The translations under genes were made by a program, and so were the position numbers. Positions 26,636-36,198 of a stretch of 64,000 nucleotides of DNA are shown here, piece after piece. This DNA comes from Halonotius aquaticus (GTDB lineage: Archaea > Halobacteriota > Halobacteria > Halobacteriales > Haloferacaceae): contig NZ_QKNY01000005.1 in assembly GCF_003605575.1 (NCBI RefSeq), positions 1 through 64,000 on the forward strand, in the 5' to 3' direction. The notes under the pieces were generated by a model. It was not told the origin of the DNA. It made no database searches and saw only the letters and a list, made by a program, of their open reading frames with translations. Position 1 is the first letter of the stretch, and every line of letters starts with the position of its first letter.

Positions 26636-26967
26636 GCGACGATACTGCCACTGGGTTCGACGGGGTCGACGATGCTGCTGATCCCGAAGCCGTGCTTGAC
26701 TCGTTGTTTGCGACGATCAAACAGCGGCAAGCAGAACTCCCGGAGGACTCCTATACGGCCTCGCTGTTCACCCACGAGAAAGGCGAAAACGAGGTGCTCG
26801 AAAAACTCGGTGAGGAAGCGACCGAGGTGATCTTGGCGGCAAAAGATGATGACCTCGACGAGCTTCAATATGAGTCGGCTGACTTCGTCTACCATCTGCT
26901 GGTGTTGTTTGCGATGAAAGGGCTGGATGTCGACGACCTACGGGACGAACTCGAATCGCGGTTCTGA
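26632..26967 (+). CDS. hisE: Phosphoribosyl-ATP pyrophosphatase
   Basis: Second step of histidine biosynthesis, hydrolysing phosphoribosyl-ATP to phosphoribosyl-AMP. The 111-residue protein has the all-alpha MazG-like pattern: SYTASLFTHEKGENEVLEKL, GEEATEVILAAKDDD with the metal-binding acidic residues, then ESADFVYHLLVLFAMKGL. It overlaps pdxT by four bases. An acidic N-terminal extension of about 20 residues precedes the domain. Confidence 0.94.
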   Translation: MSDDTATGFDGVDDAADPEAVLDSLFATIKQRQAELPEDSYTASLFTHEKGENEVLEKLGEEATEVILAAKDDDLDELQYESADFVYHLLVLFAMKGLDVDDLRDELESRF

Positions 26968-27012
26968 GTCGTTCCCGACGCGTTTTTCAGCCGGCTTGCC
27001 GAAACGCCGCCA

Positions 27013-27825
27013 ATGAACGCCGTCACGCTCGGTCCGACCGGAACCTACTCACACCGTGCCGCCCGCGCCGTCGCCGACGACGTTGCCTTCCGGGAGTCGG
27101 TGACCGCGATCATCGAAGCCGTCGCCAGCGGCGACTTCGAACGCGGCGTCGTCCCCATCGAGAACAGCATCGAGGGTAGTGTCACCGAAACGCTGGATGC
27201 CTTAGCGAACTACGAGGTCAGCGTCACCAGCGAAATCGTCACGCCGATCCGCCACGCGCTGCTCGCCCAAGGCGAGGAGTTTGACACCATCGCCAGCCAC
27301 GCCCAAGCGCTCGCCCAGTGTCGCAGCTACCTCGAAGGCCACTATCCCGACGCCACACAGGAAGCCGTCGCCTCCACCGCCCGCGGCGTCCAGTCGGCTC
27401 GCGAAGATAGCTCCATCGCCGGCATCGGCCACCCCGACAACGCGACCAACGGAACCGACCTCCAGATCCTCGCTGAGGACATTCAGGATCAGGACTCCAA
27501 CGCCACGCGGTTCTTCGTCGTCGCGCCCGCCGCGGAGCGAACCGACGCCGGCGGCAAAACGTCGCTGATCGTCTACCCGAACGTCAACTACCCCGGTCTC
27601 CTGTTGGAGCTACTGGAGGCGTTCGCCGACCGCGATATCAACCTCTCGCGGGTCGAATCCCGCCCGAGCGGCGCGCGACTCGGGGATTACCTCTTCCATT
27701 TCGATATCGAGGCCGGCGTCTACGAAAGCCGCGTCCAGGACGCCCTCGATGAGATCGAGGAGCTGGCTTCGGAGGGGTGGGTTCGCAACCTCGGCTCCTA
27801 CGATACGAAACACGTGCTGTACTAA
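27013..27825 (+). CDS. pheA: Prephenate dehydratase
   Basis: Converts prephenate to phenylpyruvate for phenylalanine synthesis. Residues about 1-175 form the catalytic domain, with the start LGPTGTYSHRAARAVA, the substrate motif VVPIENSIEGSV and the catalytic threonine in NATRFFVV. Residues about 185-270 are an ACT domain with NLSRVESRPSG, the phenylalanine-sensing motif, so feedback inhibition by phenylalanine is expected. There is no chorismate mutase domain. It lies 45 bases after hisE, on the same strand. Confidence 0.95.
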   Translation: MNAVTLGPTGTYSHRAARAVADDVAFRESVTAIIEAVASGDFERGVVPIENSIEGSVTETLDALANYEVSVTSEIVTPIRHALLAQGEEFDTIASHAQALAQCRSYLEGHYPDATQEAVASTARGVQSAREDSSIAGIGHPDNATNGTDLQILAEDIQDQDSNATRFFVVAPAAERTDAGGKTSLIVYPNVNYPGLLLELLEAFADRDINLSRVESRPSGARLGDYLFHFDIEAGVYESRVQDALDEIEELASEGWVRNLGSYDTKHVLY

Positions 27826-27927
27826 ATCGACAGCGACCGAGCATGGCTACGCAGTGCGACAACCATCCGCGGTTTCCATAGTGGGTACGCCACAAGGATA
27901 ATACTGCTTGCGTGCTAACTGACAGGC

Positions 27928-28275
27928 ATGTCACGAGATCGGGGTGATGGCGGTCGATACACCGAAACCGTCACGCTTGCGGACGTACTCGGGGTGTTTG
28001 AGCGTGTCGATGGCCCTGTCGTCACTTCCGGCGATATCGCCGACGCACTCGACTGCTCGCGGGAGACCGGGCGGCGAAAGCTGGCAACGCTCGAAGCGCA
28101 GGGCCGCGTTGCCAGCCGGAAGACGGCAGGCCGCGTGGTCTGGTGGCTCGCTGAGCCGCCGGTGGACGCTAGTGAGATCAACCCCGAGGATCCGATCTGG
28201 GAGTTGGAACCCGGAGCATCTGGTGAGCACACCGTTTCGGAGACTGTTGACGAGGAACTGTACGGCGGCACATGA
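27928..28275 (+). CDS. Winged-helix antitoxin of a PIN-domain toxin pair
   Basis: Protein of 115 residues. Its N-terminal half is a winged-helix DNA-binding domain: LADVLGVFERVDGPVVTSGD, then IADALDCSRETGRRKLATLE as helix-turn-helix and GRVASRKTAGRVVWWL as wing. The acidic C-terminal half (DASEINPEDPIWELEPGAS) is probably the flexible tail that wraps the toxin. Its stop overlaps the PIN gene by four bases (ATGA), typical of antitoxin-toxin order. Autoregulation is expected from the DNA-binding domain. Confidence 0.8.
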   Translation: MSRDRGDGGRYTETVTLADVLGVFERVDGPVVTSGDIADALDCSRETGRRKLATLEAQGRVASRKTAGRVVWWLAEPPVDASEINPEDPIWELEPGASGEHTVSETVDEELYGGT

Positions 28276-28721
28276 GCGTTTCCAGCGCGACGCCGCTGAT
28301 GATTGACACCGGCGCGTTGTACGCCCGTGCCGACAGCGATGATACCCACCACGAGACGGCCACGGATGTCTTCGAGCGGATCCGATCCGGTGGGCTCCCA
28401 TATCGGCCGCTCTATACGACACAGGCTGTGCTCGCAGAAGCGGCAACGCTCTGTCGGTACAAACTCGGCCACGATGTTGCCGTCCGAACGCTGACTGCCG
28501 TCCGTGATTCCCAGAGCATCACCGTCCTGCCTGTTGAGCCGGATACATTCGATGCCGCGGCCACGCAGTTCGCTGCCTACGACGATCAGGAGATCTCGTT
28601 TGTCGATCATACAACGGCAGTGCTCGCTGCCGACCGCGATATCGACCACGTCTTCGCATTCGATGATGGCTTCCGTACGCTCGGATTCACCGTTGTTCCG
28701 AACGACGAGGTCGCCCCGTGA
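28272..28721 (+). CDS. PIN-domain ribonuclease toxin (VapC-like)
   Basis: Protein of 149 residues. The acidic active-site residues of a PIN nuclease are present: LMIDTGALYARAD at the start, LAEAATLCRY in the middle, then SFVDHTTAVLAADRDIDHVFAFDDGF carrying the third and fourth acidic positions. The fold and length are those of VapC-type toxins, which cut tRNA or rRNA. It is translationally coupled to the winged-helix gene. The pairing with a winged-helix rather than an AbrB or RHH antitoxin is common in haloarchaea. Confidence 0.85.
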   Translation: MSVSSATPLMIDTGALYARADSDDTHHETATDVFERIRSGGLPYRPLYTTQAVLAEAATLCRYKLGHDVAVRTLTAVRDSQSITVLPVEPDTFDAAATQFAAYDDQEISFVDHTTAVLAADRDIDHVFAFDDGFRTLGFTVVPNDEVAP

Positions 28722-28820
28722 TGTTGGTATTGTCACGAGAATTGGGGCTGCCACCGGGGAAATTCTGTCGCTAAGTAAACGACGAAAAGATTCAAACCCA
28801 TAAGCCACCAATGATCAGGT

Positions 28821-29252
28821 ATGCCTGAGAAACCAAATCCCTTCGAGGAGCTTGACGAGCTGATCGAGCGCATGAACGACCAGTTCGGCGAGCTGAGCCA
28901 AACCTTTGAGGGCGGCAGTGTCCTCTCGGAGATCAGCGTCGACGTGGCTGACACCGGCGAGGAGATCGTCGTGACCGCCGACCTCCCCGGCTTTGCTGAG
29001 GACGATATCGATCTCCGCGCCGACCAGGAGTCTATCACGCTCAGTGCGGACGCCGAGACCGAGGCCGTCGAGGAAGACGCTAACTACCACCGCAAGGAAC
29101 GCAGCCACCAGTCGGTCAGTCGCCGGGTGCGGCTCCCCGAGGCTGTCGACGCCGCGGCCGCAACCGCGAGCTACACCAACGGCGTGCTGACGGTCACGCT
29201 ACCGAAGCTTGATCCCGATGCGCCCGGCGGCCACGAGATCGACGTAGAATAA
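28821..29252 (+). CDS. Hsp20/alpha-crystallin small heat-shock protein
   Basis: ATP-independent chaperone of 143 residues. The N-terminal region (PNPFEELDELIERMNDQFG) mediates oligomerisation. The alpha-crystallin domain spans about residues 40-135 with VVTADLPGFAEDDIDLRAD, RKERSHQSVSRRVRLPEAV and the conserved ending YTNGVLTVTLPK. The C-terminal I-x-I/V tail is weak (HEIDVE). It stands alone after the toxin gene. Confidence 0.92.
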   Translation: MPEKPNPFEELDELIERMNDQFGELSQTFEGGSVLSEISVDVADTGEEIVVTADLPGFAEDDIDLRADQESITLSADAETEAVEEDANYHRKERSHQSVSRRVRLPEAVDAAAATASYTNGVLTVTLPKLDPDAPGGHEIDVE

Positions 29253-29307
29253 GCCTGAACTTTCGCGGTAGTCTTCAAATCAGTAGTCGGCTGAGCTATT
29301 AGCTGTA

Positions 29308-29431
29308 GAAAGCCCTCGGCGCGCTCGGCTCCCGCGACTCGCTGTGCTCCTCGTCACTCACTATGTTCGTTCCTGCGGTGCTTACGTCGTCGGGGTTCGC
29401 CGAGCGCACCTCGCCCTTTCATTCCGCCAGG
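29308..29431 (+). repeat. Dispersed palindromic intergenic repeat, copy 2
   Basis: It begins GAAAGCCCTCGGCGCGCTCG and ends CGAGCGCACCTCGCCCTTTC plus ATTCCGCCAGG. It matches 11120-11233 along its length with a short internal difference (about 10 bases longer). The two ends are complementary with interruptions, so the block is an imperfect palindrome about 120 bases long. It contains no credible gene. Confidence 0.7.
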
Positions 29432-29537
29432 GTGTGGTCTTGTCAGTCGGCCGATCCAGCTCTTTGCCTGCTCGTATCTGAACAGCGTTATTTTAGCCAC
29501 CAGTACCATTTTGCTGCCACAGCCGCCACCGACAGCC

Positions 29538-29717
29538 ATGCCCTCCAGAGAGAACATCGTCATCCTCGGCTTCATCGCTGTCGCCGTGACAGCCGCCGTC
29601 GGCATCGACACCGCAACCACGCTGCCCGGCTGGCTCCCGTTTGCCAGCCTGTTGGGACTCGGCGTCATCGCGCCGCTGCTCGTGAACAACTATTTCGACA
29701 CACGCGACACTGCCTGA
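29538..29717 (+). CDS. Small membrane protein, two predicted TM segments
   Basis: Protein of 59 residues: MPSRENIVILGFIAVAVTAA starts the first segment, and LPFASLLGLGVIAPLLVNNY forms the second. It ends FDTRDTA. It has the look of a real small haloarchaeal membrane protein but belongs to no family I recognise. Convergent with atpB, 42 bases apart, in the place where atpD might have been expected. Confidence 0.55.
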   Translation: MPSRENIVILGFIAVAVTAAVGIDTATTLPGWLPFASLLGLGVIAPLLVNNYFDTRDTA

Positions 29718-29759
29718 AGCGTGCTGTAGCAAACCGAAACAGCAGGAAAAAACGGCGAG

Positions 29760-31174
29760 TTAGTCGGCGGTCGCTTCGACTTCTTCGGCCTCGTCGTCGA
29801 CGTAGTAGGTCTCGATGAACTCCTCGTCGATGCGGTTGAGCTCCTCTTTCGGCAGCTTGCTGAGCAGATCCCAGCCGAGATCAAGGGTCGTCTCCAGTTC
29901 GCGGTTGGTGTCAAACCCTTGGTCAACGAACTGGGTTTCGAAGTTGTCAGCGAAGTCGAGATACTTGTTATCCCGGTCGCTGAGCGCTTCGCGGCCGACA
30001 ATGTTGACCAGGTCGCGCAGGTTCTCACCCTCCGCGTAGGCGGCGTACATCTGGTTGGCGACGTCCTCGTGATCTTCGCGGGTCAGACCCTCGCCGATCC
30101 CGTCGTCCATCAGCCGTGAGAGGCTCGGCAAGACGTTGATCGGCGGCTGGATACCCTGACTGTTGAGGTCACGGTCAACGTAGATTTGGCCCTCCGTGAT
30201 GTACCCCGTCAGATCGGGGATCGGGTGGGTGTCGTCGTCGCCGGGCATCGTGAGGATCGGGATCTGCGTCACCGAGCCCTCACGGCCCTGAATCCGACCG
30301 GCGCGCTCATATAGCGTCGCCAGGTCGGTGTACATGTAACCCGGGTAGCCACGGCGACCCGGCACCTCTTCACGTGCGGCACCGATCTCGCGCAGTGCCT
30401 CACAGTAGTTGGTCATGTCCGTGAGGATGACAAGGACGTGGTAGTCCTTCTCGAAGGCGAGGTATTCGGCGGTCGTCAGGGCGAGTCGCGGCGTGACCGT
30501 CCGCTCGACGGCGGGGTCGTCCGCGAGGTTGGCGAAGACCACGGAGCGTTCCAGCGCGCCGGTGCGCTCGAAGTCGTCCATGAACTCGTTGGCCTCTTCC
30601 TGGGTAATCCCCATCGCGCCGAAGATGACAGCGAACTCGCTACCCTCTTCGCCCTCTTCTTCCTCCTCAGGCACGCTGGCCTGCCGAGCGATCTGGAGTG
30701 CCAGATCGTTGTGCGGCAGTCCAGACGCCGAGAAGATCGGGAGCTTCTGGCCGCGAACGAGGGTGTTCATGCCGTCGATGGCGCTCACGCCGGTCTGGAT
30801 GAACTCCTCGGGATACTCCCGGGAGTAGGGGTTGATCGCCGCGCCGATAATGTCCTCGCGGGACTCGGGGACGATCTCTGGGCCGCCGTCGATCGGCTGG
30901 CCCGTTCCGTCCATGACTCGGCCGAGCAGATCCTCGGTGACGGGCATCTTCAGCGTCTCGCCGAGGAAGCGCACGGATGCGTTGCGGTCGATCCCGCTGG
31001 TGCCCTCGAAGACCTGAATCGCCACAAGGCCGTCGCTGGACTCCAAGACCTGGCCGCGGAGCGTGCGGCCGTCGTCGGTCTCGATCTCGACGATCTCGTC
31101 GTAGCCGATCGGTTCGTCGACCTCGGCGTAGACGAGCGGTCCGCTGATTTCGTTGATTGTCTCGTATTCTTTCA

Positions 31175-31175
<1 letters not shown>
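29760..31175 (-). CDS. atpB: A-type ATP synthase subunit B
   Basis: Non-catalytic nucleotide-binding subunit of the A1 head, 471 residues. It begins [20 protein letters not shown] and contains [20 protein letters not shown] where catalytic A/beta subunits have a P-loop GKT; the degenerate loop is typical for [17 protein letters not shown] and [20 protein letters not shown] are family signatures. Its ATG overlaps the atpA stop (TAATG). It is the last gene of the operon in this window; no atpD follows. Confidence 0.97.
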
Positions 31176-32932
<1,757 letters not shown>

Positions 32933-32934
32933 AG

Positions 32935-33261
32935 TTAGTCGTCTTCCTCCATCAGATCGATGCCGATGGCGCGTTTGATCTGTCCGCGGAGATCGCCGCT
33001 GCCCGCGCCGCCACCGAGGGTGACAAGCGTTGGCTCGACGCTGGTTTCGACTGCTTTCCGCGTCCCGCGGGACAGGTGATCGAGATCGTCGTCGTACATG
33101 ACGATGATACCGACGTTCTCGTTGTCGAGAACACGCTCGACGGCGTCGTCAAGCGCGTCGTCCTTCTCGTCGTCGGGAACGTTTTCGAACGTCTGCACGC
33201 CGGCCAGCCGGAAGCCGGTGGTGAAATCCGGGCTGCCGATGACCGCGATCTCCTGGCTCAT
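32935..33261 (-). CDS. atpF: A-type ATP synthase subunit F
   Basis: Central-stalk subunit of 108 residues with the typical start [20 protein letters not shown], then [20 protein letters not shown] and the C-terminal acidic end GIDLMEEDD. Its ATG overlaps the end of atpC by four bases and it is followed two bases later by atpA. Confidence 0.95.
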   Translation of the reverse strand: MSQEIAVIGSPDFTTGFRLAGVQTFENVPDDEKDDALDDAVERVLDNENVGIIVMYDDDLDHLSRGTRKAVETSVEPTLVTLGGGAGSGDLRGQIKRAIGIDLMEEDD

Positions 33262-34331
33262 AGGATCACCAACTCCTGTTCGATGGCCGTCTCGCTCAGC
33301 CCGGCCTCGCGGCCGCGAGCGATGGCACGGATGTTGGTTACTTCCCGCTCCTTCATCAAGATGTAGGCTACGACCGGACAGATCGACAACGGATGGACGT
33401 TGCCGAGCTGTTTGGAGTATCGTAGCAACACACCCTCCAAGGCGCGCTCGAAGTCGATGAGGCTGTCGGCGGCCTCCAGTTCATCGAGTGGCTCCGAGAG
33501 CTTTGTGCCGTACCGGCTCTCTCGGATCCGCGCGACGAGCTCGTCGGTGTTTTCGACCAGTGTCGTCATCTCGCTGGCCGAAAACAGCCGCCCGCCATCG
33601 ATGAAGTACTCGCCGGGGTCGATCTCCGCGCCGCTGCGGGCAAGCCGCAGGGCGTTGCGAACGTTCCGGAAGTCGATCTCGGCTTCGAGGAACTCCCGGT
33701 AGAGATCGATCGCCTCCCCGCTGGGAAGGGTGCCGAGTAGTTGTTCGTAGAACGCCCGATCGACGGCGTTCTCCAGCGGCACCAGCGTCTCGCTCTCTTG
33801 GAAGTCCTCAAAGGCCGCGTCGACCGCGTCGCCGAACATCGTGCCATCGAGGACGGTCACGACATCTTCGACGGTGCCGGCCTCAAGCAGGCGGTTGATC
33901 AGGGCGTCGTCGAACTCGCCGGCCCGGATCATATCGGTCTCGACGGCCTCGCTGTCTGCGTCGGTGTAGACGCCGCGGAACACCGTTTTGACGTTCCAGG
34001 CGTCGAATTTTCGCAGGTAGCGGGCGATGAGATCGTACAGTTGCCCCTCGGCGAAGCCCAGCAGTGCATCGAAGTGCCGCGCGAGATTGCGGTTCAGCGC
34101 GTACTCGATGAGGTCAACGCCGCTGTGGCGGCTGCCGAGGGCGTTGATCTCCTGTTCGTACTCGGATTCCTCCATGTAGCGGGCGATCTCCGCGGGACTC
34201 ATCCGGACGAGCTTGCTGTACTCGTCGTCGTCGAACAGCACGCCCCTCCGGGCTCGCACCCGGGCGGTGACGTACTCGGGGTTCGAGCTACCGGGCGAGC
34301 CGGACGATGCGTTCATGCCGGGCGTGCTCAT
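33258..34331 (-). CDS. atpC: A-type ATP synthase subunit C
   Basis: Funnel-shaped subunit linking the rotor ring to the central stalk, 357 residues. It starts with an N-terminal extension MSTPGMNASSGSPGSSNPEY, followed by the family motif VTARVRARRGVLFDDDEYSKLV. Three repeats of an all-alpha unit cover the rest, ending with HPLSICPVVAYILMKEREVTNIRAIARGREAGLS, a signature of subunit C/d. It overlaps atpE by four bases and atpF by four. Confidence 0.95.
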   Translation of the reverse strand: MSTPGMNASSGSPGSSNPEYVTARVRARRGVLFDDDEYSKLVRMSPAEIARYMEESEYEQEINALGSRHSGVDLIEYALNRNLARHFDALLGFAEGQLYDLIARYLRKFDAWNVKTVFRGVYTDADSEAVETDMIRAGEFDDALINRLLEAGTVEDVVTVLDGTMFGDAVDAAFEDFQESETLVPLENAVDRAFYEQLLGTLPSGEAIDLYREFLEAEIDFRNVRNALRLARSGAEIDPGEYFIDGGRLFSASEMTTLVENTDELVARIRESRYGTKLSEPLDELEAADSLIDFERALEGVLLRYSKQLGNVHPLSICPVVAYILMKEREVTNIRAIARGREAGLSETAIEQELVIL

Positions 34332-34909
34332 TGCTCGAAGAGGTGTTCTGAGAGTTCCTTCAGGTTCTCATCCCAGACGGTGTCGAGAACCGAGTCGAAG
34401 GTGTTGTTCACCCGAACGCGTGAGGTGTCGCTCTCGACGATCACGCCGCCGAGGCAGTCGCGCTCGCCGCCGAAGCTGAACCCGTCGTAGTCCGTCAGGA
34501 TCCCCTCGATGAGTTCCTGATCGTCGCCGCGCCCGTAGACGGTGACGGTCGCGTCGTCATCGAACTCCGTCGCGGCGTTTGCGATGAGCGCCTCGGTAAG
34601 CGACTCGCGGCGGTCACCCGACAGCTCGACCAATGCGACTTCGACCTCCTCGCGAACATCGGCGAGGACGTCCCGACGGGCTTCGAGCCGCTGCTGTTTG
34701 GCTTTGAGGTTCGCACTCGACAGTGCCTGTTCGCGCTCTTGGTCGATCTGGGACTCGACCTCGGCGGCGCGCTCGTCTTTGATCGCCTCGGCGTCGGCCT
34801 CGGCCTCGGCGATGATTGCCTCGGCTTCCTCCTCGGCGTCCGCACGAATCTCCTCTGCACGCGCGCGGGCTTCGTCTTTGATGTCGTCTACGACGTGTTC
34901 CAAACTCAT
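34328..34909 (-). CDS. atpE: A-type ATP synthase subunit E
   Basis: Peripheral-stalk subunit of 193 residues. The N-terminal half is a long helix rich in Ala/Glu (EEIRADAEEEAEAIIAEAEA), and the C-terminal globular half contains DCLGGVIVESDTSRVRVNNTF, a conserved E-subunit motif. The ATG at 34909 (MSLEHVVDDIK) is preferred to one 13 codons upstream that would run to within 20 bases of atpK. It overlaps atpC by four bases. Confidence 0.95.
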   Translation of the reverse strand: MSLEHVVDDIKDEARARAEEIRADAEEEAEAIIAEAEADAEAIKDERAAEVESQIDQEREQALSSANLKAKQQRLEARRDVLADVREEVEVALVELSGDRRESLTEALIANAATEFDDDATVTVYGRGDDQELIEGILTDYDGFSFGGERDCLGGVIVESDTSRVRVNNTFDSVLDTVWDENLKELSEHLFEQ

Positions 34910-34928
34910 TGGTGAAAGGAACGCCCCG

Positions 34929-35240
34929 TTAGACGAGGAAGATCGCAACGAGTGCGAGGATCACGAGCGTCTCGGGCAGGACAGTCAGAATCAGGCCTCT
35001 GACGAACAGATCCTCGTTTTCGGCCATTGCGCCGACTGCGGCCGCACCGATGCCGCGCTCCGCATAGCCAGCGCCGAAGGCCGCCAGTCCAACACCGAGG
35101 GCAGCCGCTGCCGATGGGCTGAGGGCTCCGGTTGATGATGCTGCCTCTGCGGCTGCGCTCGCAGCTGCCTCTGCGGCTGCGCCCGCGTTTCCACTCGTCA
35201 ATACGATATTACCGACTTGTGATGTAAGTTCCAAGCTCAT
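34929..35240 (-). CDS. atpK: A-type ATP synthase subunit K (proteolipid) with Ala-rich extension
   Basis: Rotor-ring proteolipid of 103 residues. The two-helix hairpin comprises AAALGVGLAAFGAGYAERGI and LILTVLPETLVILALVAIF; the Glu in LPET is the ion-carrying carboxylate. The N-terminus before residue 40 is unusual: AGAAAEAAASAAAEAASSTG is encoded by two copies of a 19-base repeat (35140-35158 and 35164-35182). The family is normally about 85-90 residues, so the extension is about 15. The gene is now the first of the K-E-C-F-A-B block, cut off from atpI by the island. Confidence 0.95.
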   Translation of the reverse strand: MSLELTSQVGNIVLTSGNAGAAAEAAASAAAEAASSTGALSPSAAAALGVGLAAFGAGYAERGIGAAAVGAMAENEDLFVRGLILTVLPETLVILALVAIFLV

Positions 35241-35308
35241 GTGTTATGTGTCGTCCGCTCAGGTTGCGTTGGCTTGTCGCCGAACAGTTGCGTTTCGTCT
35301 CACCGTCG

Positions 35309-35322
35309 ACATAAAGCTTCCC
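35309..35322 (-). promoter_or_regulatory. Candidate promoter of atpK
   Basis: On the minus strand GGAAGCTTTATG resembles a BRE plus TATA element, about 70 bases upstream of the atpK start. It lies on the atpK side of the IS element, only 13 bases from its left end. It could drive K-E-C-F-A-B independently of the promoter in front of atpH. Confidence 0.5.
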
Positions 35323-35334
35323 AAACCCGCACAC

Positions 35335-36031
35335 GGCAGTGTTCAGACAAGGAGTGAAAAGTGAGGCGTCACGAGTTCTACGTGCTTATGGAAGAATTCG
35401 GACGCCTCAGTGGCAGTATCGACCAAATTGAGTTAGCCTTTGTGGAACGAGAAGCGACACCGGAGTTTCTGATGAAGCTCAGTATTCAGCTGCATCTGTC
35501 TGGATTATCACTTTCGAATACTGTTTCTGTACTTGAGGTATTCGGTGTCGAACGCGCTCGATCAAGCGTACATAACTGGGTTCACAAGGCGGATCTACAG
35601 CCCACGTCTGGGAAAGGCCCGGATCACGTTGCGGTTGATGAAACGGTGATCCACCTCAACGACGAGCGATATTGGCTGTACGCAGCGGTTGACTCAGAGA
35701 CAAACGAATTGCTGCATACAAACCTTGAACCGACGACTAACACCGGACTCGCAGAAGTGTTTCTCGCTGAGCTCAGCGAGAAACACGACGTTGCTGACGC
35801 CGTCTTTCTCATTGATGGTGCCCACTCACTACAGGCTGCCTGTCACCGAGCCGGCTACGATTTCAGATACGAAAAACATGGAAATCGAAACGCTGTCGAA
35901 CGTGTCTTCAGAGAACTAAAACGCAGAACTATCTATTTCTCGAACTGTTTCAGCAACGCCTCAGCAGACACAGCCGACGACTGGCTCAGATCGTTCAGCT
36001 TCGCATGGAACCAGCTTATCTGAACACTACC
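35335..36031 (+). mobile_element. IS6-family insertion sequence
   Basis: Element of about 697 bp containing one transposase gene. The ends match as inverted repeats: GGCAGTGTTCAGACAAG at the left and GGTAGTGTTCAGATAAG (reverse complement) at the right; GGC/GGT starts are typical of IS6 elements. CCCGCACAC is present immediately outside both ends (35326-35334 and 36032-36040), consistent with an 8-9 bp target duplication. The element therefore inserted by itself, between atpK and the kinase gene. Confidence 0.88.
35361..36023 (+). CDS. IS6-family transposase
   Basis: DDE transposase of 220 residues, the usual size for haloarchaeal IS6 elements. The three catalytic acids are in HVAVDETVIHL, FLIDGAHSLQ and NAVERVFRELKRR. 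The N-terminal helix-turn-helix is LSGLSLSNTVSVLEVFGVER and the SSVHNWVHK segment precedes the catalytic core. The start is GTG. The stop codon falls inside the right inverted repeat. The frame is complete, so the element may still be active. Confidence 0.92.
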   Translation: MRRHEFYVLMEEFGRLSGSIDQIELAFVEREATPEFLMKLSIQLHLSGLSLSNTVSVLEVFGVERARSSVHNWVHKADLQPTSGKGPDHVAVDETVIHLNDERYWLYAAVDSETNELLHTNLEPTTNTGLAEVFLAELSEKHDVADAVFLIDGAHSLQAACHRAGYDFRYEKHGNRNAVERVFRELKRRTIYFSNCFSNASADTADDWLRSFSFAWNQLI

Positions 36032-36198
36032 CCCGCACACACAGGTCATATCTCCGAGATATAGAATTAAAATTGATATTTATATCATGATTCGAGTAAT
36101 ATATTAGTTTATTTTGAAATTGTCTGGTCGTACCCAACTCCCTTCCACCATACACGGTGCAGGTTTTTTGATCAAAGGTTTGTTACCCTCTACGGCTA

